Assembly (NCBI GenBank): GCA_027186245.1
Contig: CP114481.1
Coordinates: 28,055,501 to 28,119,500, forward strand
Reading direction: 5' to 3'
DNA from: Coriaria nepalensis
Lineage: Eukaryota > Streptophyta > Magnoliopsida > Cucurbitales > Coriariaceae
Length of the DNA stretch: 64,000 nt
Below the pieces are notes generated by a model, which saw only the letters and a list, made by a program, of their open reading frames with translations, was not told the DNA's origin and did not search any database. Below, piece by piece: positions 37,601-51,740 of the stretch (its first letter is position 1; each line of letters starts with the position of its first letter). The position numbers and the translations under genes are program-made.

Positions 37601-38580
37601 TTTTTGAAATGCAAAAATAGAATTAGTTTGAAGTGCTTTCAAACAATTTAATGATATCAAAAGACTGAATGATATGCTCTTTAAGGCTAAAATAATGCAT
37701 TGTTGTCTTCAATAGATTAATTGTAGGTTATGGAAGAAAATCATGTTTGAAGGGCAAAAATATGATTCGTTCGAATTCATTTATAATGATTTAATGCCTA
37801 GAAACACCTCAATGACATGATTTTAATGCTAAGTAAATGAATAGTTGCTTTCAATAGATCAACTGCAAGTTATGCACGAAAGTCATGTTGAAAAGGTGAA
37901 TTTCGTCTGAAGTGATTTAGAATGATTTAATGAGTAAAAGAGATGCAATAATATGACTTTAACACTAAAAAAATGCATAGTTGCCTTCAGTAGATCAATC
38001 GCATGTTATGAATGAAAGTCGTGTTTTAAATGCAAAAATAGAATTAGTTTGAAGTGCTTTCAAAAAATTTAATGATATCAAAAGACTGAATGATATGCTC
38101 TTTAAGGATAAAATAATGCATTGTTATATTCAATAGATTAACTGCAGGTTAGGTAAGAAAATCATGTTTGAAGGACAAAAATATAATTCGTTCGAATTCA
38201 TTTATAATGGTTTAATGGCTAGAAGAGCCTCAATGATATGATTTTAAGGCTAAGTAATTGTATAGTTGCCTTCAATAGATCAACTGCAACTTATGCACGA
38301 AAGTCATGTTTAAAAGGTGAATTTCGTCTGAAGTGATTTAGAATGATTGAATGAGTAAACGAGATGCAATAATATGAATTTAACACTAAAAAAATGCATA
38401 GTTGCCTTCAGTAGATCAATCGCAAGTTATGCATGAAAGTCGTGTTTTAAATGTAAAAATAGAATTAGTTTGAAGTACTTCCAAACAATTTAATGATATC
38501 AAAAGACTGAATGATATGCTCTATCACGCTAAAATAATGCATTGTTGTCTTCAATAGATTAATTGTAGGTTATGGAAGAA
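34610..38580 (+). repeat. Satellite trimers related to the octamer array and to 59-61 kb
   Basis: Nine to ten trimers with no single larger period. The segment at about 34.6-35.2 kb matches 59.0-59.6 kb through GGATAGTTGCC, TTTAAGCCTAAAATAATGC and GAAGAGCCC. At 37,064 the rare A variant GAATTTGTTCTGAAG matches 61,027. At 37,519 an A subunit has the net 9 bp deletion, and the following B reads GAATGTCAATTTTTGAAATG at about 37,592, a variant otherwise seen only near 63,655. No gene is seen. Confidence 0.85.
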
Positions 38581-40260
38581 AATCATGTTTGAAGGACAAA
38601 AATATAATTCGTTCGAATTCATTTATAATGGTTTAATGGCTAGAAGAGCCTCAATGACATGATTTTAAGGCCAAGTAATTGTATAGTTGCCTTCAATAGA
38701 TCAACTGCAACTTGTGCACAAAAGTCATGTTTAAAAAGCGAATTTCGTCTGAAATGATTTAGAATGATTTAATGAGTAAACGAGATGCAATAATATGAAT
38801 TTAACACTAAAAAAGTGCATAGTTGCCTTCAGTAGATCAATTGCAAGTGATGCATGAATGTCGTGTTTTAAATGCAAAAATAGAATTAGTATGAAGTGCT
38901 TTCAAACAATTTAATGATATCAAAAGACTGAATGATATGCTCTTTAAGGCTAAAATAATGCATTGTTATATTCAATAGATTAACTGCAGGTTATGTAAGA
39001 AAATCATGTTTGAAGGACAAAAATATAATTCGTTCGAATTCATTTATAATGATTTAATACCTAGAAAAGCGTCAATGACATGATTTTAATGCTAAGTAAA
39101 TGAATAGTTGCTTTCAATAGATCAACTGCAAGTTATGCACGAAATTCATGTTTAAAAGGTGAATTTCGTCTGAAGTGATTTAGAATGATTTAATGAGTAA
39201 AAGAGATGCAATAATATGACTTTAACATTAAAAAAAATGCACAGTTGCCTTCAGTAGATCAATCGCAAGTTATGCATGAAAGTCGTGTTTTAAATGTAAA
39301 AATCGAATTAGTTCGAAGTGCTTTCAAACAATTTAATGATATCAAAAGATTGAATGATATGCTCTTTAAAGCAAAAATAATGCATTGTTATATTCAGTAG
39401 ATTAATTGCAGGTTATGTAAGAAAATCATGTTTGAAGGACAAAAATATAATTCGTTCGAATTCATTTATAATGGTTTAATGGCTAGAAGAGCCTCAATGA
39501 TATGATTTTAAGGCTAAGTAATTGTATAGTTGCCTTCAATAGATCAACTGCAACTTGTACACGAAAGTCATGTTTAAAAAGCGAATTTCGTCTGAAATGA
39601 TTTAGAATGATTTAATGAGTAAACGAGATGCAATAATATGAATTTAACACTAAAAAAGTGCATAGTTGCCTTCAGTAGATCAATTGCAAGTGATGCATGA
39701 ATGTCGTGTTTTAAATGCAAAAATAGAATTAGTATGAAGTGCTTTCAAACAATTTAATGATATCAAAAGACTGAATGATATGCTCTTTAAGGCTAAAATA
39801 ATGCATTGTTATATTCAATAGATTAACTGCAGGTTATGTAAGAAAATCATGTTTGAGGGACAAAAATATAATTCGTTCGAATTCATTTATAATGATTTAA
39901 TACCTAGAAAAGCGTCAATGACATGATTTTAATGCTAAGTAAATGAATAGTTGCTTTCAATAGATCAACTGCAAGTTATGCACGAAATTCATGTTTAAAA
40001 GGTGAATTTCGTCTGAAGTGATTTAGAATGATTTAATGAGTAAAAGAGATGCAATAATATGACTTTAACATTAAAAAAAATGCACAGTTGCCTTCAGTAG
40101 ATCAATTGCAAGTTATGCATGAAAGTCGTGTTTTAAACGTAAAAATCGATTTAGTTCGAAGTGCTTTCAAACAATTTAATGATATCAAAAGACTTAATGA
40201 TATGCTCTTTAAGGCTAAAATAATGCATTGTTATATTCAATAGATTAATTGCAGGTTATG
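38580..40260 (+). repeat. 842 bp tandem duplication, two copies
   Basis: The A variant TTTAAAAAGCGAATTTCG followed by CTGAAATGATTTAG occurs at about 38,733 and 39,575. ACTAAAAAAGTGCATAG, CAATTGCAAGTGATGC, AATACCTAGAAAAGCGTC and ATGCACAGTTGCC all recur at the same offset. The match weakens gradually after 40,260. Copy 2 carries a few private changes, such as CTTGTACACG for CTTGTGCACA. Confidence 0.84.
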
Positions 40261-43200
40261 TAAGAAAATCATGTTTGAAGGACAAAAATATAATTCGTTC
40301 GAATTCATTTATAATGGTTTAATGGCTAGAAGAGCCTCAATGACATGATTTTAAGGCTAAGTAAATGTATAGTTGCCTTCAATAGAGCAACTACAAGTTA
40401 TGCACGAAAGTCATGTTTAAAAGGCGAATTTCGTCTGAAGTGATTTAGAATGATTTAAAGAGAAGCAATAAAATAATTTAACACTAAAAAAATGCATAGT
40501 TGCCTTCAGTAGATCAATTGCAAGTTATGCATGAATGTCGTGTTTTAAATGCAAAAATAGAATTAGTTTGAAGTGCTTTCAAACAATTTAATGATATCAA
40601 AAGACTGAATGATATGCTCTTTAAGGCTAAAATAATGCATTGTTGTCTTCAATAGATTAATTGTAGGTTATGGAAGAAAATCATGTTTGAAGGGCAAAAA
40701 TATGATTCGTTCGAATTCATTTATAATGATTTAATGCCTAGAAACACCTCAATGACATGATTTTAATGCTAAGTAAATGAATAGTTGCTTTCAATAGATC
40801 AACTGCAAGTTATGCACGAAATTCATGTTTAAAAGGTGAATTTCGTCTGAAGTGATTTAGAATGATTTAATGAGTAAAAGAGATGCAATAATATGACTTT
40901 AACACTAAAAAAATGCATAGTTGCCTTCAGTAGATCAATCGCAAGTTATGAATGAAATTCGTGTTTTAAATGCAAAAATAGAATTAGTTTGAAGTGCTTT
41001 CAAAAAATTTAATGATATCAAAAGACTGAGTGATATGCTCTTTAAGGCTAAAATAATGCATTGTTGTCTTCAATAGATTAATTCTAGGTTATGTAAGAAA
41101 ATCATGTTTGAAGGGCAAAAATATGATTTGTTCGAATTCATTTATAATGATTTAATGGCTAGAATATCCTCAATGACATGATTTTAAGGCTAAGTAAATG
41201 CATAGTTGCTTTCAATAGATGAACTGCAGGTTATGCACGAAAGTAATGTTTAAAAGGTGAATTTCGTCTGAAGTGATTTAGAATGATTTAAAGAGTAAAA
41301 GAGATGCAATAATATGACTTTAACACTAAAATAATGCATAGTTGCCTTCAGTAGATTAATCGCAAGTTATGCATGAATGTCGTGTTTTAAATGTAAAAAT
41401 AGAATTAGTTCGAAGTGCTTTCAAACAATTTAATGATATCAAAAGACTGTAAGATATGCTCTTTAAGGCTAAAATAATGCATTGTTGTCTTCAATAGATT
41501 GATTGCAAGTTATGTAAGCAAATCATGTTTGAAGGGCAAAAATATAATTCGTTTGAATTCATTTATAATGATTTAATGACTAGAAGAGCCTCAATGACAT
41601 GATTTTAAGGCGAAGTAAATGTATAGTTGCCTTCAATAGATCAACTGCAAGTTATGCACGAAAGTCATGTTTAAAAGGTGTTTTTCGTCTGAAGTGATTT
41701 AGAATAATTTACTGAGTAAAAGAGATGCAATAATATGACTTTACCACTAAAAAAATGCATAGTTGCTTTCAGTAAATCAATTGCAAGTTATGCATGAAAG
41801 TCATGTTTTAAATGCAAAAATAGAATTAGTTCGAAGTGCTTTCAAACAATTTAATGATCTGAAAAGACTGAATGATATGCTCTTTAAGGCTAAAGTAATG
41901 CATTTTTGTATTCAATAGATTAATTGCAGGTTATGTAAGAAAATCATGTTTGAAGGGCAAAAATATGATTCGTTCGAATTCATTTATAATGATTTAATGG
42001 CTAGAAGAGCCTCAATGAAATGATTTTAAGGCTAAGCAAATGCACAGTTGCTTTCAATAGATCAACTGCAAGTTATGCACGAAAGTCATGTTTAAAAGGT
42101 GAATTTCGTCTGAAGTGATTTAGAATGATTTAATGAGTAAAAGAGATGCAATAATATGACTTTAACACTAAAAAAATGCATAGTTGCCTTCAGTAGATCA
42201 ATCGCAAATTATGAATGAAAGTCGTGTTTTAAATTCAAAAATAGAATTAGTTTGAAGTGCTTTGAAAAAATTTAATGATATCAAAAGACTGAATGATATG
42301 CTCTTTAAGGCTAAAATAATGCATTGTTGTCTTCAATAGATTAATTGTAGGTTATGGAAGAAAATCATGTTTGAAGGGCAAAAATATGATTCGTTCGAAT
42401 TCATTTATAATGATTTAATGCCTAGAAACACCTCAATGACATGATTTTAATGCTAAGTAAATGAATAGTTGCTTTCAATAGATCAACTGCAAGTTATGCA
42501 CGAAATTCATGTTTAAAAGGTGAATTTCGTCTGAAGTGATTTAGAATGATTTAATGAGTAAAAGAGATGCAATAATATGACTTTAACACTAAAAAAATGC
42601 ATAGTTGCCTTCAGTAGATCAATCGCAAGTTATGAATGAAAGTCGTGTTTTAAATGCAAAAATAGAATTAGTTTGAAGTGCTTTCAAAAAATTTAATGAT
42701 ATCAAAAGACTGAATGATATGCTCTTTAAGGCTAAAATAATGCATTGTTGTCTTCAATAGATTAATTGTAGGTTATGTAAGAAAATCATGTTTGAAGGGC
42801 AAAAATATGATTTGTTCGAATTCATTTATAATGATTTAATGGCTAGAAGAGCCTCAATGACATGATTTTAAGGCTAAGTAAATGCATAGTTGCTTTCAAT
42901 AGATCAACTGCAGGTTATGCACGAAAGTAATGTTTAAAAGGTGAATTTCGTCTGAAGTGATTTAGAATGATTTAATGAGTAAAAGAGATGCAATAATATG
43001 ACTTTAACACTAAAAAAATGCATAGTTGCCTTCAGTAGATCAATCGCAAATTATGAATGAAAGTCGTGTTTTAAATTCAAAAATAGAACTAGTTTGAAGT
43101 GCTTTCAAAAAATTTAATGATATCGAAAGACTGAATGATATGCTCTTTAAAGCTAAAATAATGCATTGTTGTCTTCAATAGATTAATTCTAGGTTACGTA

Positions 43201-45840
43201 AGAAAATCATGTTTGAAGGGCAAAAATATGATTTGTTCGAATTCATTTATAATGATTTAATGGCTAGAAAACCCTCAATGTCATGATTTTAAGGCTAAGT
43301 AAATGCATAGTTGCTTTCAATAGATCAACTGCAGGTTATGCACGAAAGTAATGTTTAAAAGGTGAATTTCGTCTGAAGTGATTTAGAATGATTTAAAGAG
43401 TAAAAGAGATGCAATAATATAACTTTAACACTAAAATAATGCATAGTTGCCTTCAGTAGATTAATTGCAAGTTATGCATGAATGTCGTGTTTTAAATGTA
43501 AAAATAGAATTAGTTCGAAGTGCTTTCAAACAATTTAATGATATCAAAAGACTGTAAGATATGCTCTTTAAGGCTAAAATAATGCATTGTTGTCTTCAAT
43601 AGATTAATTGCAAGTTATGTAAGCAAATCATGTTTGAAGGGCAAAAATATAATTCGTTTGAATTCATTTATAATTATTTAATGACTAAAAGAGCCTCAAT
43701 GACATGATTTTAAGGCGAAGTAAATGTATAGTTGTCTTCAATAGATCAACTGCAAGTTATGCACGAAAGTCATGTTTAAAAGGTGTTTTTCGTCTGAAGT
43801 GATTTAGAATGATTTAATGAGTAAAAGAGATGCAATAATATGACTTTACCACTAAAAAAATGCATAATTGCCTTCAGTAGATCAATCGCAAATTATGAAT
43901 GAAAGTCGTGTTTTAAATTCAAAAATAGAACTAGTTTGAAGTGCTTTCAAAAAATTTAATGATATCAAAAGACTGAATGATATGCTCTTTAAAGCTAAAA
44001 TAATGCATTGTTGTCTTCAATAGATTAATTCTAGGTTACGTAAGAAAATCATGTTTGAAGGGCAAAAATATGATTTGTTCGAATTCATTTATAATGATTT
44101 AATGGCTAGAATATCCTCAATGACATGATTTTAAGGCTAAGTAAATGCATAGTTGCTTTCAATAGATGAACTGCAGGTTATGCACGAAAGTAATGTTTAA
44201 AAGGTGAATTTCGTCTGAAGTGATTTAGAATGATTTAAAGAGTAAAAGAGATGCAATAATATGACTTTAACACTAAAATAATGCATAGTTGCCTTCAGTA
44301 GATCAATCGCAAGTTATGCACGAAAGTCGTGTTTTAATTGTAAAAATCGAATTAGTTCGAAGTGCTTCCAAACAATTTAATGATATCAAAAGACTGTAAG
44401 ATATGCTCTTTAAGGCTAAAATAATGCATTGTTGTCTTCAATAGATTAATTGCAAGTTATGTAAGCAAATCATATTTGAAGGGCAAAAATATAATTCGTT
44501 TGAATTCATTTATAATTATTTAATGACTAGAAGAGCCTCAATGACATGATTTTAAGGCGAAGTAAATGTATAGTTGTCTTCAATAGATCAACTGCAAGTT
44601 ATGCACGAAATTCATGTTTAAAAGGTGAATTTCGTCTGAAGTGGTTTAGAATGATTTACTGAGTAAAAGAGATGCAATAATATGACTTTAACACTAAAAA
44701 AATGCATAGTTGGTTTCAGTAAATCAATTGCAAGTTATGCATGAAAGTCGTGTTTTAAATGCAAAAATAGAATTAGTTTGAAGTGCTTTGAAACAATTTA
44801 ATGATCTGAAAAGACTGAATGATTTGCTCTTTAAGGCTAAAGTAATGCATTTTTGTATTCAATAGATTAATTGCAGGTTATGTAAGAAAATCATGTTTGA
44901 AGGGCAAAAATATAATTCGTTTGAATTCATTTATAATGATTTAATGGTTAGAAGAGCCTCAGTGAAATGATTTTAAGGCTAAGCAAATGCACAGTTGCTT
45001 TCAATAGATCAACTGCAAGTTATGCACGAAAGTCATGTTTAAAAGGTGAATTTCGTCTGAAGTGATTTAGAATGATTTAATGAGTAAAAGAGATGCAATA
45101 ATATGACTTTACCACTAAAAAAATGCATAATTGCCTTCAGTAGATCAATCGCAAGTTATGCATGAAAGTCGTGTTTTAATTGTAAAAATCGAATTAGTTC
45201 GAAGTGCTTTCAAACAATTTAATGATATCAAAAGACTGAATGATATGCTCTTTAAGGCTAAAATAATGCATTGTTATATTCAATAGATTAATTGCAGGTT
45301 ATGTAAGAAAATCATGTTTGAAGGACAAAAATATAATTCGTTCGAATTCACTTATAATGGTTTAATGGCTAGAAGAGCCTCAATCACATGATTTTAAGGC
45401 TAAGTAAATGTATAGTTGCCTTCAATAGAGCAACTACAAGTTATGCACGAAAGTCATGTTTAAAAGGCGAATTTCGTCTGAAGTGATTTAGAATGATTTA
45501 ATGAGATGCAATAATATAATTTAACACTAAAAAAATGCATAGTTGCCTTCAGTAGATCAATTGCAACTTATGCATGAATGTCGTGTTTTAAATGCAAAAA
45601 TAGAATTAGTTCGAAGTGCTTTCAAACAATTTAATGATCTGAAAAGACTGAATGATATGCTCTTTAAGGCTAAAGTAATGCATTTTTGTATTCAATAGAT
45701 TAATTGCAGGTTATGTAAGAAAATCATGTTTGAAGGGCAAAAATATGATTCGTTCGAATTCATTTATAATGATTTAATGGCTAGAAGAGCCTCAATGAAA
45801 TGATTTTAAGGCTAAGCAAATGCACAGTTGCTTTCAATAG
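40260..45840 (+). repeat. Satellite trimers, forerunner region of the heptamer array
   Basis: About 13 trimers. Variants of the heptamer array already appear here: CTAAGCAAATGCACAG at about 42,030, GCAAATTATGAATGAAAG at about 42,205, GTTATGTAAGCAAATC at about 41,507, 43,615 and 44,458, and GGTGTTTTTCGTC at about 41,680. CTAGAATATCCTCAATG at 41,159 recurs at 44,106, an offset of seven trimers. A subunits with the net 9 bp deletion lie at 40,460 and 45,503. No gene is seen. Confidence 0.84.
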
Positions 45841-48790
45841 ATCAACTGCAAGTTATGCACGAAAGTCATGTTTAAAAGGTGAATTTCGTCTGAAGTGATT
45901 TAGAATGATTTAATGAGTAAAAGAGATGCAATAATATGACTTTAACACTAAAAAAATGCATAGTTGCCTTCAGTAGATCAATCGCAAATTATGAATGAAA
46001 GTCGTGTTTTAAATTCAAAAATAGAATTAGTTTGAAGTGCTTTGAAAAAATTTAATGATATCAAAAGACTGAATGATATGCTCTTTAAAGCTAAAATAAT
46101 GCATTGTTGTCTTCAATAGATTAATTCTAGGTTATGTAAGAAAATCATGTTTGAAGGGCAAAAATATGATTTGTTCGAATTCATTTATAATGATTTAATG
46201 GCTAGAAGACCCTCAATGTCATGATTTTAAGGCTAAGTAAATGCATAGTTGCTTTCAATAGATCAACTGCAGGTTATGCACGAAAGTAATGTTTAAAAGG
46301 TGAATTTCGTCTGAAGTGATTTAGAATGATTTAAAGAGTAAAAGAGATGCAATAATATAACTTTAACACTAAAATAATGCATAGTTGCCTTCAGTAGATT
46401 AATTGCAAGTTATGCATGAATGTCGTGTTTTAAATGTAAAAATAGAATTAGTTCGAAGTGCTTTCAAACAATTTAATTATATCAAAAGACTGTAAGATAT
46501 CCTCTATAAGGCTAAAATAATGCATTGTTGTCTTCAATAGATTAATTGCAAGTTATGTAAGCAAATCATGTTTGAAGGGCAAAAATATAATTCGTTTGAA
46601 TTCATTTATAATTATTTAATGACTAGAAGAGCCTCAATGACCTGATTTTAAGGCGAAGTAAATGTATAGTTGCCTTCAATAGATCAACTGCAAGTTATGC
46701 ATGAAAGTCATGTTTAAAAGGTGTTTTTCGTCTGAAGTGATTTAGAATGATTTACTGAGTAAAAGAGATGCAATAATATGACTTTAACACTAAAAAAATG
46801 CATAGTTGGTTTCAGTAAATCAATTGCAAGTTATGCATGAAAGTCGTGTTTTAAATGCAAAAATAGAATTAGTTCGAAGTGCTTTCAAACAATTTAATGA
46901 TCTGAAAAGACTGAATGATATGCTCTTTAAGGCTAAAGTAATGCATTTTTGTATTCAATAGATTAATTGCAGGTTATGTAAGAAAATCATGTTTGAAGGG
47001 CAAAAATATGATTCGTTCGAATTCATTTATAATGATTTAATGGCTAGAAGAGCCTCAATGAAATGATTTTAAGGCTAAGCAAATGCACAGTTGCTTTCAA
47101 TAGATCAACTGCAAGTTATGCACGAAAGTCATGTTTAAAAGGTGAATTTCGTCTGAAGTGATTTAGAATGATTTAATGAGTAAAAGAGATGCAATAATAT
47201 GACTTTAACACTAAAAAAATGCATAGTTGCCTTCAGTAGATCAATCGCAAATTATGAATGAAAGTCGTGTTTTAAATTCAAAAATAGAATTAGTTTGAAG
47301 TGCTTTGAAAAAATTTAATGATATCAAAAGACTGAATGATATGCTGTTTAAAGCTAAAATAATGCATTGTTGTCTTCAATAGATTAATTCTAGGTTATGT
47401 AAGAAAATCATGTTTGAAGGGCAAAAATATGATTTGTTCGAATTCATTTATAATGATTTAATGGCTAGAAGACCCTCAATGTCATGATTTTAAGGCTAAG
47501 TAAATGCATAGTTGCTTTCAATAGATCAACTGCAGGTTATGCACGAAAGTAATGTTTAAAAGGTGAATTTCGTCTGAAGTGATTTAGAATGATTTAAAGA
47601 GTAAAAGAGATGCAATAATATAACTTTAACACTAAAATAATGCATAGTTGCCTTCAGTAGATTAATTGCAAGTTATGAATGAATGTCGTGTTTTAAATGT
47701 AAAAATAGAATTAGTTCGAAGTGCTTTCAAACAATTTAATTATATCAAAAGACTGTAAGATATCCTCTATAAGGCTAAAATAATGCATTGTTGTCTTCAA
47801 TAGATTAATTGCAAGTTATGTAAGCAAATCATGTTTGAAGGGCAAAAATATAATTCGTTTGAATTCATTTATAATTATTTAATGACTAGAAGAGCCTCAA
47901 TGACCTGATTTTAAGGCGAAGTAAATGTATAGTTGCCTTCAATAGATCAACTGCAAGTTATGCATGAAAGTCATGTTTAAAAGGTGTTTTTCGTCTGAAG
48001 TGATTTAGAATGATTTACTGAGTAAAAGAGATGCAATAATATGACTTTAACACTAAAAAAATGCATAGTTGGTTTCAGTAAATCAATTGCAAGTTATGCT
48101 TGAAAGTCGTGTTTTAAATGCAAAAATAGAATTAGTTCGAAGTGCTTTCAAACAATTTAATGATCTGAAAAGACTGAATGATATGCTCTTTAAGGCTAAA
48201 GTAATGCATTTTTGTATTCAATAGATTAATTGCAGGTTATGTAAGAAAATCATGTTTGAAGGGCAAAAATATGATTCGTTCGAATTCATTTATAATGATT
48301 TAATGGTTAGAAGAGCCTCAGTGAAATGATTTTAAGGCTAAGCAAATGCACAGTTGCTTTCAATAGATCAACTGCAAGTTATGCACGAAAGTCATGTTTA
48401 AAAGGTGAATTTCGTCTGAAGTGATTTAGAATGATTTACTGAGTAAAAGAGATGCAATAATATGACTTTAACACTAAAAAAATGCATAGTTGCCTTCAGT
48501 AGATCAATCGCAAATTATGAATGAAAGTCGTGTTTTAAATTCAAAAATAGAATTAGTTTGAAGTGCTTTCAAAAAATTTAATGATATCAAAAGACTGAAT
48601 GATATGCTCTTTAAAGCTAAAATAATGCATTGTTGTCTTCAATAGATTAATTCTAGGTTATGTAAGAAAATCATGTTTGAAGGCCAAAAATATGATTTGT
48701 TCGAATTCATTTATAATGATTTAATGGCTAGAAGACCCTCAATGTCATGATTTTAAGGCTAAGTAAATGCATAGTTGCTTTCAATAGATC
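45840..48790 (+). repeat. Heptamer higher-order repeat, copy 1 (2,947 bp)
   Basis: Seven trimers that recur immediately downstream. Paired anchors are GATATCCTCTATAAGG at about 46,496 and 49,443, TTATGAATGAATGTCG at about 47,672 and 50,619, and TTATGCTTGAAAGTCG at about 48,095 and 51,042. An inner three-trimer repeat of about 1,263 bp shows in the rare C variant AGAAGACCCTCAATGTC, at about 46,203, 47,466 and 48,730. Upstream of 45,840 the C subunit differs (AGAAGAGCCTCAATGAA), which sets the left edge. Confidence 0.86.
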
Positions 48791-51740
48791 AACTGCAGGT
48801 TATGCACGAAAGTCATGTTTAAAAGGTGAATTTCGTCTGAAGTGATTTAGAATGATTTAATGAGTAAAAGAGATGCAATAATATGACTTTAACACTAAAA
48901 AAATGCATAGTTGCCTTCAGTAGATCAATCGCAAATTATGAATGAAAGTCGTGTTTTAAATTCAAAAATAGAATTAGTTTGAAGTGCTTTGAAAAAATTT
49001 AATGATATCAAAAGACTGAATGATATGCTCTTTAAAGCTAAAATAATGCATTGTTGTCTTCAATAGATTAATTCTAGGTTATGTAAGAAAATCATGTTTG
49101 AAGGGCAAAAATATGATTTGTTCGAATTCATTTATAATGATTTAATGGCTAGAAGACCCTCAATGTCATGATTTTAAGGCTAAGTAAATGCATAGTTGCT
49201 TTCAATAGATCAACTGCAGGTTATGCACGAAAGTAATGTTTAAAAGGTGAATTTCGTCTGAAGTGCTTTAGAATGATTTAAAGAGTAAAAGAGATGCAAT
49301 AATATAACTTTAACACTAAAATAATGCATAGTTGCCTTCAGTAGATTAATTGCAAGTTATGCATGAATGTCGTGTTTTAAATGTAAAAATAGAATTAGTT
49401 CGAAGTGCTTTCAAACAATTGAATTATATCAAAAGACTGTAAGATATCCTCTATAAGGCTAAAATAATGCATTGTTGTCTTCAATAGATTAATTGCAAGT
49501 TATGTAAGCAAATCATGTTTGAAGGGCAAAAATATAATTCGTTTGAATTCATTTATAATTATTTAATGACTAGAAGAGCCTCAATGACCTGATTTTAAGG
49601 CGAAGTAAATGTATAGTTGCCTTCAATAGATCAACTGCAAGTTATGCATGAAAGTCATGTTTAAAAGGTGTTTTTCGTCTGAAGTGATTTAGAATGATTT
49701 ACTGAGTAAAAGAGATGCAATAATATGACTTTAACACTAAAAAAATGCATAGTTGGTTTCAGTAAATCAATTGCAAGTTATGCATGAAAGTCGTGTTTTA
49801 AATGCAAAAATAGAATTAGTTCGAAGTGCTTTCAAACAATTTAATGATCTGAAAAGACTGAATGATATGCTCTTTAAGGCTAAAGTAATGCATTTTTGTA
49901 TTCAATAGATTAATTGCAGGTTATGTAAGAAAATCATGTTTGAAGGGCAAAAATATGATTCGTTCGAATTCATTTATAATGATTTAATGGCTAGAAGAGC
50001 CTCAATGAAATGATTTTAAGGCTAAGCAAATGCACAGTTGCTTTCAATAGATCAACTGCAAGTTATGCACGAAAGTCATGTTTAAAAGGTGAATTTCGTC
50101 TGAAGTGATTTAGAATGATTTAATGAGTAAAAGAGATGCAATAATATGACTTTAACACTAAAAAAATGCATAGTTGCCTTCAGTAGATCAATCGCAAATT
50201 ATGAATGAAAGTCGTGTTTTAAATTCAAAAATAGAATTAGTTTGAAGTGCTTTGAAAAAATTTAATGATATCAAAAGACTGAATGATATGCTCTTTAAAG
50301 CTAAAATAATGCATTGTTGTCTTCAATAGATTAATTCTAGGTTATGTAAGAAAATCATGTTTGAAGGGCAAAAATATGATTTGTTCGAATTCATTTATAA
50401 TGATTTAATGGCTAGAAGACCCTCAATGTCATGATTTTAAGGCTAAGTAAATGCATAGTTGCTTTCAATAGATCAACTGCAGGTTATGCACGAAAGTAAT
50501 GTTTAAAAGGTGAATTTCGTCTGAAGTGATTTAGAATGATTTAAAGAGTAAAAGAGATGCAATAATATAACTTTAACACTAAAATAATGCATAGTTGCCT
50601 TCAGTAGATTAATTGCAAGTTATGAATGAATGTCGTGTTTTAAATGTAAAAATAGAATTAGTTCGAAGTGCTTTCAAACAATTTAATTATATCAAAAGAC
50701 TGTAAGATATCCTCTATAAGGCTAAAATAATGCATTGTTGTCTTCAATAGATTAATTGCAAGTTATGTAAGCAAATCATGTTTGAAGGGCAAAAATATAA
50801 TTCGTTTGAATTCATTTATAATTATTTAATGACTAGAAGAGCCTCAATGACCTGATTTTAAGGCGAAGTAAATGTATAGTTGCCTTCAATAGATCAACTG
50901 CAAGTTATGCATGAAAGTCATGTTTAAAAGGTGTTTTTCGTCTGAAGTGATTTAGAATGATTTACTGAGTAAAAGAGATGCAATAATATGACTTTAACAC
51001 TAAAAAAATGCATAGTTGGTTTCAGTAAATCAATTGCAAGTTATGCTTGAAAGTCGTGTTTTAAATGCAAAAATAGAATTAGTTCGAAGTGCTTTCAAAC
51101 AATTTAATGATCTGAAAAGACTGAATGATATGCTCTTTAAGGCTAAAGTAATGCATTTTTGTATTCAATAGATTAATTGCAGGTTATGTAAGAAAATCAT
51201 GTTTGAAGGGCAAAAATATGATTCGTTCGAATTCATTTATAATGATTTAATGGTTAGAAGAGCCTCAGTGAAATGATTTTAAGGCTAAGCAAATGCACAG
51301 TTGCTTTCAATAGATCAACTGCAAGTTATGCACGAAAGTCATGTTTAAAAGGTGAATTTCGTCTGAAGTGATTTAGAATGATTTACTGAGTAAAAGAGAT
51401 GCAATAATATGACTTTAACACTAAAAAAATGCATAGTTGCCTTCAGTAGATCAATCGCAAATTATGAATGAAAGTCGTGTTTTAAATTCAAAAATAGAAT
51501 TAGTTTGAAGTGCTTTCAAAAAATTTAATGATATCAAAAGACTGAATGATATGCTCTTTAAAGCTAAAATAATGCATTGTTGTCTTCAATAGATTAATTC
51601 TAGGTTATGTAAGAAAATCATGTTTGAAGGCCAAAAATATGATTTGTTCGAATTCATTTATAATGATTTAATGGCTAGAAGACCCTCAATGTCATGATTT
51701 TAAGGCTAAGTAAATGCATAGTTGCTTTCAATAGATCAAC
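48791..51740 (+). repeat. Heptamer higher-order repeat, copy 2 (about 2,947 bp)
   Basis: Second copy of the seven-trimer unit, nearly identical by eye; private differences include GTGCTTTAGAATG at about 49,264 and CAATTGAATTATATC at about 49,418. It ends at about 51,740, where the array goes to AAAGTAATG and TTTAAAGAG instead of AAAGTCATG and TTTAATGAG. AGAAGACCCTCAATGTC recurs at about 49,152, 50,415 and 51,677, again about 1,263 apart. Confidence 0.86.
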
